DNA of 10,170 bases from JAQVUB01 sp033809415 (GTDB taxonomy: Bacteria; Verrucomicrobiota; Lentisphaeria; Oligosphaerales; Oligosphaeraceae), in assembly GCA_033809415.1 (NCBI GenBank), contig JAPXLT010000170.1, positions 1 through 10,170 of the forward strand, read 5' to 3'. Positions within the stretch are counted from its first letter, which is position 1. The number at the start of each line of letters is the position of its first letter. This document shows positions 5,442-10,170 of this stretch, piece after piece. Both the position numbers and the translations under genes were made by a program. The notes under the pieces were generated by a model, which was given only the letters and a program-made list of their open reading frames with translations, was not told where the DNA came from and did no database searches.

Positions 5442-7232
5442 TTACTTGATTTCGACTGGGCTGTAGAGCCAGGCGGCGGTGTCAGTCGGGGGTGGCGACA
5501 CTGGTTGGAAGGTCTCGCCATCCCAGGTCTGGGCTTGGATATCTTGGGGGATCGAGGCATCTTCCGGGATTCCGGAGAGTATCCAGGTTTTGGCAGGGAT
5601 GGTGATGCCCGTCAGCGGATAGATGTAAATGTTCTTGATTGCTTCAGCTCGTGTACCTCCCTCGGGTGTAAAGATCCAGTAGCTGCCGCCGCCGCGGAGC
5701 AAGTCCGGCCTGTAGTAGTTTTTTTTCTGGCTGTCGTAAGCGATGGGATGCCATTGCTTAATAAGCTCTTTGCTGTTTTTTTCGCTGATTTCGCCGGGCA
5801 GGAAAAACAGGTGCCAGCCGGGAGCTTCCGGAGGATCGAGCGGGAACAGCGTATCCGCCTGATAGAACTTGCAGGTGACCGTGTCGCTATGCAGTTTTCC
5901 TTCCTGCTGAGCCTGGAAGCGGATTTCGCTGGTCTGGTCAATATCCAGAGGATTCTCATACACCTGGATATCACCTCCATTGATTCGATATCTGATGCGT
6001 GCGCCTTGCGCTGCGGTTAGGGTCAGCGTAGCTTGGTCATTTTTATCAAAGACGGGATGGGCGCTTGGGGTGCCATTGACCACAAAGGAACTTTCCGGCG
6101 TCGGCAGTTTTTCGAAGGTTTCTGAAACGACATTACTGTCCGCCAAGCCATCAGCCCAGGCCAGAACTTGCACGGTTGTGGTTTTCGTGAGAGTGACTCG
6201 AGAGCCTGTGAAGGTGTTTTCGCCAGGTTGCCCATTTTCCAGGCGTTCGGGCACATTGTTATTCAGTGTATAGTAGAAGACAGCGCCGGGAGTATCGGAG
6301 CTGAATTCCAGCAGGGCGGAGTTTTGCAACTCGTTTTGGGTGATGTTCAGCTGGGGCGGGGCGGTTTTGCGCATATAACTTGCACTGTACACGGTAGTGT
6401 CGACGCGTGCATCACCTTCATAAACGATGGCTGAGATCGTGGTGTTCCGCGTAATGGTGATCCCTGCATCCGGATCATAGACAGGAGAATTGGCATTCGG
6501 GGCGCTGCCATCGGTCGTATAGTGGAATGTGAGGTTGTCGTAATTACTGTCGAGATAAACCGTCAACTTCTCATTGAAGGAATTGAGTTCTTCGGGGTCT
6601 GGATTGAAGACCAGCAGCCTTGCGTCTTCATCGGGGTGCCAGACAAAGTGATCGAGCCAGGCTTTGTTGTAGAGTTTTTCACCCCATTCCGGATCCAGTT
6701 CAGGTTTTTCGTAGCCTTCGCTGGTAGGTCCCACTACTGCGAAAGAAATTGTACGGGTGTAGTTTTCCGCTCCCAAAGGAATTTCCCCTTCCTCCCACCA
6801 ATCCTCGCCTTGATCGACATAGTTGTTCCAATATCCGGAAGCTCCCCAAAGCCATCCCCACTCGTAGTCATTTTCGTATGCGCACAGCTCCGCCCAATTG
6901 TAATCATCCAGGGAGACCTGGTAGCGGAATGAGAGGGTGCCGGCACCCTGTATCGTCACCGTGAAGAAATTGAGTTTTTGCGGATTGGCTTTTCCAGGTG
7001 AAGCACAAACCATATAGTTGTTGTTGAAGGAAGGCACTCCCTTTGGTATTATATCTGCGACATTTCCGGCTTTATAGACCCAACTCGATGAGGCGGAAAA
7101 CGTCACGCCAACGGGATTATCCAGCGCGTTGGCAATCTGTTGTGCGGTTGCTCCATGGACATCAGGGCAAAAGGCGGCAACAGCAAGAAGGCAGCAGAAT
7201 ACAGGAAGAAAAAAACGGTGCAAACTCAGCAT
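5442..7232 (-). CDS. Exported protein with three CHB_HEX_C-like domains
   Basis: A 596-residue protein with an N-terminal signal peptide (hydrophobic 7-22, cleavage likely near VHG-A, 27/28). Residues about 35-200 resemble a jelly-roll module: GTLSFRYQVSLDDYNW (98-113) and AWLDHFVWHP (191-200). Three repeats of the chitobiase/hexosaminidase C-terminal type follow, at about 207-287, 292-374 and 378-458. The first is clearest (FHYTTDGSAPNANSPVY), the others weaker (FYYTLNNNVPER, IRYRINGG). The C-terminal 460-596 has two related W-x-L…P…W segments: GWHLFFLPGEI…GGSYWIFTP and TWILSGIPED…AAWLYSP. No catalytic domain is recognisable, so a binding, scaffold or surface role is likely. The ATG at 7232 has AGAGGAA (7241-7247) 8 nt upstream. 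It appears monocistronic, divergent from the secreted orphan gene. The CHB_HEX call is from motif resemblance. Confidence 0.9.
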   Translation of the reverse strand: MLSLHRFFLPVFCCLLAVAAFCPDVHGATAQQIANALDNPVGVTFSASSSWVYKAGNVADIIPKGVPSFNNNYMVCASPGKANPQKLNFFTVTIQGAGTLSFRYQVSLDDYNWAELCAYENDYEWGWLWGASGYWNNYVDQGEDWWEEGEIPLGAENYTRTISFAVVGPTSEGYEKPELDPEWGEKLYNKAWLDHFVWHPDEDARLLVFNPDPEELNSFNEKLTVYLDSNYDNLTFHYTTDGSAPNANSPVYDPDAGITITRNTTISAIVYEGDARVDTTVYSASYMRKTAPPQLNITQNELQNSALLEFSSDTPGAVFYYTLNNNVPERLENGQPGENTFTGSRVTLTKTTTVQVLAWADGLADSNVVSETFEKLPTPESSFVVNGTPSAHPVFDKNDQATLTLTAAQGARIRYRINGGDIQVYENPLDIDQTSEIRFQAQQEGKLHSDTVTCKFYQADTLFPLDPPEAPGWHLFFLPGEISEKNSKELIKQWHPIAYDSQKKNYYRPDLLRGGGSYWIFTPEGGTRAEAIKNIYIYPLTGITIPAKTWILSGIPEDASIPQDIQAQTWDGETFQPVSPPPTDTAAWLYSPVEIK

Positions 7233-7269
7233 GACATGAATTCCTCTTTTATTTGGATTTTGGAATAAT

Positions 7270-7296
7270 AATATACCCCCGCAGAAGCGGATCTAA
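7270..7296 (-). promoter_or_regulatory. Possible promoter of the CHB_HEX gene
   Basis: On the minus strand, TTAGAT (7291-7296) precedes TATATT (7270-7275) with a short 15-bp spacer that contains a 4-bp CCGC/GCGG hairpin. The -10 is good and the -35 weak. Transcription would start about 30 nt before the ATG at 7232. Confidence 0.3.
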
Positions 7297-7309
7297 CGCC
7301 TATGACCCG

Positions 7310-7378
7310 ATTTTTTACCACGAACCACACGAAAAACATGAAAAATTACTGTTTTTGCATTTTTTTCGTCATTTTTTT
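7310..7378. repeat. Diverged module A palindrome
   Basis: The left arm TTTTTTACCACGAACCACAC followed by GAAAAACATGAAAAA keeps module A. The right arm TTTTTGCATTTTTTTCGTCA is a decayed inverted copy. The flank GACCCGATTTTTTACC recalls the module B edge ACCCATTTTTTAACC. It sits in the divergent region between the CHB_HEX and orphan secreted genes. Confidence 0.7.
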
Positions 7379-7527
7379 CCGAAAAGCCCTTGCATACTGG
7401 TAAATACGGGGTATCTTAAAGGGAAGTGACACTTTTTTCGCAGTAAAAAAGCGGATGTTTCTTGCGGCTATGCCGCGTCCAATAGAAGAAATCAGGAAAA
7501 AAGAGGAAAAAAAGTCTGCAATCGGCT
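7379..7527. other. Divergent intergenic DNA, small hairpin only
   Basis: AT-rich DNA with a perfect 5-bp hairpin GCGGC-TAT-GCCGC (7464-7476) and long A runs at 7496-7513. A weak TTGCAT…TATCTT pair with 16 bp between (7390-7417) exists, but I do not call it a promoter. No gene is seen. Confidence 0.5.
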
Positions 7528-7554
7528 TTGACTTTTCTTCAATTGGTGTATATT
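7528..7554 (+). promoter_or_regulatory. Putative promoter and operator-like repeat of orphan secreted gene
   Basis: TTGACT (7528-7533, five of six) and TATATT (7549-7554, five of six) are 15 bp apart, shorter than ideal. A perfect 7-bp inverted repeat, CTTCAAT (7537-7543) and ATTGAAG (7552-7558), overlaps the -10 and could be an operator. TATATTGAAGGA here is identical to 394-405. The start would fall near 7561, giving a leader of about 220 nt. Confidence 0.45.
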
Positions 7555-7558
7555 GAAG

Positions 7559-7779
7559 GAATGACGACTGCGTGTTAATTTTTTTTCATCCGTATTTTTC
7601 ATTTCACGTTTTCGCTTAAGAAGTGAGAAAACGAAAGGAGGGAGTCGATAAGGCAGTTTTCATGATTTTGTTTTTTCATACAGTTAGTTCTTAGTTAAAG
7701 AAGAGGTTGAGTTGAGAGGTCATCATGATTGATGGCCGGAGTGGTAAAGTAGAGAAGAGAGGATACGAAAGGAATTCAA
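7559..7779 (+). other. Long structured leader of the orphan secreted gene
   Basis: About 220 nt separate the putative promoter from the ATG. CGTTTTC (7607-7613) and GAAAACG (7627-7633) form a 7-bp hairpin, followed at once by a strong Shine-Dalgarno-like AAAGGAGGGAG (7634-7644) that has no start codon at proper distance. The nearest ATG, at 7671, would give only ten residues. No known riboswitch fold was recognised. The true ribosome site is AAAGGA at 7768-7773. Confidence 0.45.
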
Positions 7780-8724
7780 ATGAAAAAGATTCTTGCAGCT
7801 TTGTTGGTTGGTGCATTCGGCATCAGTGCCGTTGCAAAGAGTGTTGTTTACGATTACAGAGCCACGTTCAAACGTGTCGATCCGCAGTACAAAGTCCGCA
7901 CGGTTGTTAAGGAGAGCAGCAGTTCTTACAAAGCCGTAACTGAAAGCTATGGCGTCACCAGCGACACCATCACTGGCTACATCATCCTGCCGATTTGTAC
8001 AGATTGCGATGGCAGTCTGGACAGCTCCGTTGGTGATAATTTCGAAGGCTGGGCCTATCTGGTTCGCAGAGGTGACAAACTGTCCAAGAAAGCGAAACTG
8101 CCTTACGTTGTGAAGACTGAAGCTTCGGCTGAATCTGTCATTTTCGGCAAAGATGCTTACATCGTCGGTGTTTCGCCTTCGTATACCCCTGATGTCAAAA
8201 AGATGAAGAGTGCTTCAATGATATTGATATTCGATCTTCCCGGCGCAACTGATTTTGATCCAGTGCGCACGATTGACGGCAAACTGCTGATTTCCAATGC
8301 TGGCAGCGAAGACATCTATTTTGGCGCCATGGGTCTGGATCATAAGACTTACTCACCGTGGTTTGTCACAAACGCTGGTTTTGGCACGGTGAAAGTCGTC
8401 AGCGGTTCGGAAGCCGCCACGCTGGGATTCTGTAATAACACGCCTGGCAGCAGCTGCTCGATCATTCAGAGCATTTCCGGTTCCGTCGTTGGTAAAAACG
8501 AGTATGCAGGTATGTGCGATATGACCCCGATGTGGGACCTCTGCGATCCGGCCGACAACATGCTCGCAGGGAGCGACGCTGCTGCTCCGATCGCCGGTAC
8601 TTGGACTCTGAAGTACAATGCCAGCCTGAGCAAACTTGAAGACAGCGCAAAAGAGGAAGCAATCCTGAAGAAACTGAAAGCTTCTTCTTCCGACATGTAT
8701 CTGTTCGAATCGATTGGTGAATGA
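7780..8724 (+). CDS. Secreted orphan protein with three cysteine pairs
   Basis: A 314-residue protein with a signal peptide (MKK, hydrophobic 5-18, cleavage near AVA-K, 19/20). I do not recognise a named domain. The mature part opens with SVVYDYRATFKRVDP and has VTSDTITGYIILPICTDC (59-76), GFGTVKVVSGSEAATLGFC (200-218), WDLCDPAD (252-259) and a Lys/Glu-rich C-terminus. Six cysteines fall in three close pairs (73/76, 218/226, 246/255), suiting disulfides in an exported protein. It has no membrane segment beyond the signal and no LPXTG or PEP-CTERM tail. AAAGGA (7768-7773) lies 6 nt before the ATG, and a strong terminator follows. The long leader, good ribosome site and terminator suggest an abundant, regulated product. 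The look fits a lineage-specific secreted or surface family in Lentisphaerota; function is unknown. Confidence 0.92.
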   Translation: MKKILAALLVGAFGISAVAKSVVYDYRATFKRVDPQYKVRTVVKESSSSYKAVTESYGVTSDTITGYIILPICTDCDGSLDSSVGDNFEGWAYLVRRGDKLSKKAKLPYVVKTEASAESVIFGKDAYIVGVSPSYTPDVKKMKSASMILIFDLPGATDFDPVRTIDGKLLISNAGSEDIYFGAMGLDHKTYSPWFVTNAGFGTVKVVSGSEAATLGFCNNTPGSSCSIIQSISGSVVGKNEYAGMCDMTPMWDLCDPADNMLAGSDAAAPIAGTWTLKYNASLSKLEDSAKEEAILKKLKASSSDMYLFESIGE

Positions 8725-8813
8725 CCTGATAAAAAATCGGTTAACAATCATTGATCTGCCATGACCGGTTTGCTTTGATCGATCAGGGTAGCCTGTCATA
8801 GCAAAACAGCTCC

Positions 8814-8848
8814 GAGGAGGGGTTCATTTATGAGCCCCTCCTTTTTTT
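8814..8848 (+). terminator. Intrinsic terminator of orphan secreted gene
   Basis: An 11-bp stem GGAGGGGTTCA (8816-8826) with TGAGCCCCTCC (8831-8841), one G-T pair, a 4-nt loop and then T7 (8842-8848). It lies about 90 nt after the stop and isolates this gene from the HEAT-like gene downstream. A weaker 8-bp hairpin (AAATCGGT with ACCGGTTT) lies between stop and terminator. Confidence 0.95.
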
Positions 8849-8930
8849 GGATTAGTGGTGCAGCTTTAAGAGGTTTTCTGATTCCAATCAAAAATCCAAA
8901 CTGATCCAATTAGACCCATCCAAAAAGGAT

Positions 8931-8992
8931 TTTTTTAACCACGAACCACACGAAAAGACTTGGGGTGGGCTGCCGCCCACAACCCATTTTTT
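8931..8992 (+). repeat. Module A-B composite
   Basis: TTTTTTAACCACGAACCACA, then CGAAAAG, leads straight into module B, identical over its core to the copy at 5178-5212. Stem GTGGGC (8965-8970) pairs with GCCCAC (8975-8980), and T6 follows at 8987-8992. It would act as a second terminator behind the one at 8814-8848. Confidence 0.88.
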
Positions 8993-9148
8993 GTCCACGG
9001 AAAGCACGGAAAGCTCGGAAAATTTATAGGGTCGCTGCTTTGACGGATGGGATTGCTCCGGCAAAATTCTTGCGTGACAAGGTCGGCTTTACTTTTTTTT
9101 AGCCGGAGGCGATATGGAGCACCGGCGGCTCGCCGGCATGAAGCCGGC
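8987..9148 (+). repeat. Variant module A followed by full C-D copy
   Basis: TTTTTTGTCCACGGAAAGCA and CGGAAAGCTCGG (variant A) run into TTTATAGGGTCGCTGCTTTG and the whole of module C, then GGAGGCGATATGGAGC and the CCGGC hairpin of module D. An extra hairpin GCCGGC-ATGAA-GCCGGC (9132-9148) follows. The C-D part parallels 5247-5365. Any promoter of the HEAT-like gene lies in or just after this element; I could not identify one. Confidence 0.87.
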
Positions 9149-9212
9149 TTTCCTCTTCCATAGATGATTAGTGCAATTTAATTTTAAGTGGAATGCGAAA
9201 GAGGGGTATCCG

Positions 9213-10079
9213 TTGAAAATGCGAAAGAAATTCGTTGTCATCTCCGCTGCGGTGCTTTGCGTTTTTTTGCTGGTTTGGCTTATGGTCAAATCGAACCAAA
9301 AGCCGGGGCAGCACGGGCAGCTTGCAGGCGGGGAGACGGCAGAACCTGGTGTTTCGGCGGAAGGCCTGCTGTCCGAGCCTGTAATTGGTAGCGATGACAG
9401 GCAGCCGGAGGGCGGAGTTTCCGGCGAGAGGGTTTCTTCTCAGGAAAGTGCTCCTGATCCGCTGGTGCAGGAACTGCAGGATTTGCTTGACGATGATGCA
9501 AACCGGGAACAGACTCTGGCAAAGGCGATCACTCTCAGCAAGGACACGGTACAGCGGCAAGCGGCTGCCATCAACGCGCTTCGTTGGATTGGCGGGCGGG
9601 AGGCTGCTAAGGCTTTGATCCGGTTGCGCAAGGAGGGCTATCCGGAGATTGCCGATGAGGCTGGTCGTGTTTTGACACATCTGCTGACCGAAGGTCTTTA
9701 TAGCGGTCGAACGCCGTCCGGGAGTCCGGATGATGCAGGCAGCGGTGATCAAGAGCAGGATTCGCAACCTGAGACGGACGAAAAGGAGGAACTCGACTGG
9801 CCCGAGGCTATTCCGTTTGATGCAGCCATTTGGGAACAGGCCATTCTTGAAGCGCCTATGGACGCCGACCGGGAAGAATTGCTGATCTTGCTTTCCGCTT
9901 TCCCAGCGACACAGTCCGTCCCAGTTCTGTTAAACCTACTCGAGTCTGACAACCAACAGATTCGGGAACATGCGCTGGAATATCTGGAATTTGTAACCTA
10001 CGGCGAGAAAATCACTACCCGGCAAGAGGGTGAAGACTGGCTGGCTAAAAACGGTGCCATGGAGGAATTTGTACCATAG
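9213..10079 (+). CDS. Membrane-anchored protein with HEAT-like helical repeats
   Basis: A 288-residue protein from the TTG at 9213. AGAGGGG (9200-9206) sits 6 nt before this TTG but 12 nt before the in-frame ATG at 9219, so either may be used; a GTG at 9171 would need translation through repeat DNA. Residues 3-6 (MRKK) and a membrane segment at about 7-25 form a signal-anchor. A Gly/Glu-rich, probably disordered stretch follows (26-80). Two helical blocks resemble HEAT or armadillo repeats: about 82-162 (TVQRQAAAINALRWIGGREAAKAL is the core, given at 112-135) and about 200-262 (SVPVLLNLLESDNQQIREHA, 235-254). A very acidic linker (165-195) joins them. Such repeats mediate protein contacts; no enzyme motif is seen. 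It probably faces the periplasm. Function is unknown and the HEAT call is by pattern. Confidence 0.85.
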   Translation: MKMRKKFVVISAAVLCVFLLVWLMVKSNQKPGQHGQLAGGETAEPGVSAEGLLSEPVIGSDDRQPEGGVSGERVSSQESAPDPLVQELQDLLDDDANREQTLAKAITLSKDTVQRQAAAINALRWIGGREAAKALIRLRKEGYPEIADEAGRVLTHLLTEGLYSGRTPSGSPDDAGSGDQEQDSQPETDEKEELDWPEAIPFDAAIWEQAILEAPMDADREELLILLSAFPATQSVPVLLNLLESDNQQIREHALEYLEFVTYGEKITTRQEGEDWLAKNGAMEEFVP

Positions 10080-10092
10080 ATTATTTTTTTTT

Positions 10093-10170
10093 AACCACGA
10101 ACCACACGAAAAGACTTGGCGTGGGCTAACGCCCACAACCCATTTTTTAACAACGAAAAGACACGAAAAG
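10093..10170. repeat. Module A-B-A composite, cut by window end
   Basis: AACCACGAACCACACGAAAA leads into a variant module B and then TTTTTTAACAACGAAAAGAC starts another module A that leaves the window. The order is the same as at 5154-5243. Module B here differs in its loop (TAAC rather than TGCC) and has GGC for GGG just before the stem, while the stem GTGGGC/GCCCAC is unchanged. Confidence 0.87.
10117..10148 (+). terminator. Module B hairpin as likely terminator of HEAT-like gene
   Basis: GTGGGC (10121-10126) and GCCCAC (10131-10136) form a 6-bp GC stem with a 4-nt loop. T6 (10143-10148) follows after six bases. It is the only terminator-like structure after the stop at 10079. The gap between stem and T-run makes it weaker than the structure at 8814-8848. 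Confidence 0.5.

Noticed and set aside
5295..6020. 241-residue plus-strand open frame
   Set aside because: It is antisense to the CHB_HEX gene and starts inside module C-D. The minus-strand frame has a signal peptide, ribosome site and domain motifs.
7725..7910. 61-residue open frame overlapping the orphan secreted gene
   Set aside because: It is out of frame with the secreted protein, which has the signal peptide and the stronger ribosome site. The peptide is Cys/Arg-rich noise.

Overview
The window looks like chromosomal DNA from a member of the PVC superphylum, most likely Lentisphaerota/Victivallales. The grounds are indirect: near-50% GC, scattered 'ACCACGAACCACACGAAAA'-type intergenic repeats and 'GCCGGCGGCTCGCCGGC'-type hairpins, a planctomycete/lentisphaera-style amidohydrolase, a secreted chitobiase-C-terminal-domain protein and an orphan secreted protein. 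No rRNA or single-copy marker is present, so the taxon is an inference.

Layout: six protein genes and one tRNA, each apparently transcribed alone and separated by 90-560 bp of repeat-rich DNA. On the + strand, 445-2301 encodes a membrane-anchored GT4 glycosyltransferase. It converges on a minus-strand block: a D-2-hydroxyacid dehydrogenase (2354-3322), an amidohydrolase (3897-4775), tRNA-Thr(UGU) with its own terminator (4969-5092), and a 596-aa exported multidomain protein (5442-7232). From a divergent intergenic region at about 7.4 kb the + strand carries a 314-aa secreted orphan protein with a long leader and strong terminator (7780-8724), then a membrane-anchored HEAT-like protein (about 9213-10079).

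The gaps are the most distinctive part. They are built from recurring modules in a recurring order: A (ACCACGAACCACACGAAAAG and relatives, sometimes as a head-to-head palindrome), B (a GC hairpin followed by T6 that reads as a terminator), C (starting TTTATAGGGTTGCTGC) and D (ending in the GCCGGC hairpin). Two near-complete C-D copies lie at about 5.25 and 9.02 kb, and two inverted partial copies at about 3.4 and 3.8 kb. There are also two heptamer arrays (6-61 and 3461-3588) and a three-hairpin element (3603-3683).

The genes do not form an evident pathway. Four of the six proteins carry an export or membrane signal (glycosyltransferase, CHB_HEX protein, orphan secreted protein, HEAT-like protein), so a cell-envelope theme is possible, but no operon ties them together. 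I see no defence system, prophage, CRISPR array, transposase or biosynthetic cluster. The candidates for something undescribed are the modular repeat family, the glycosyltransferase fusion and the orphan secreted protein.
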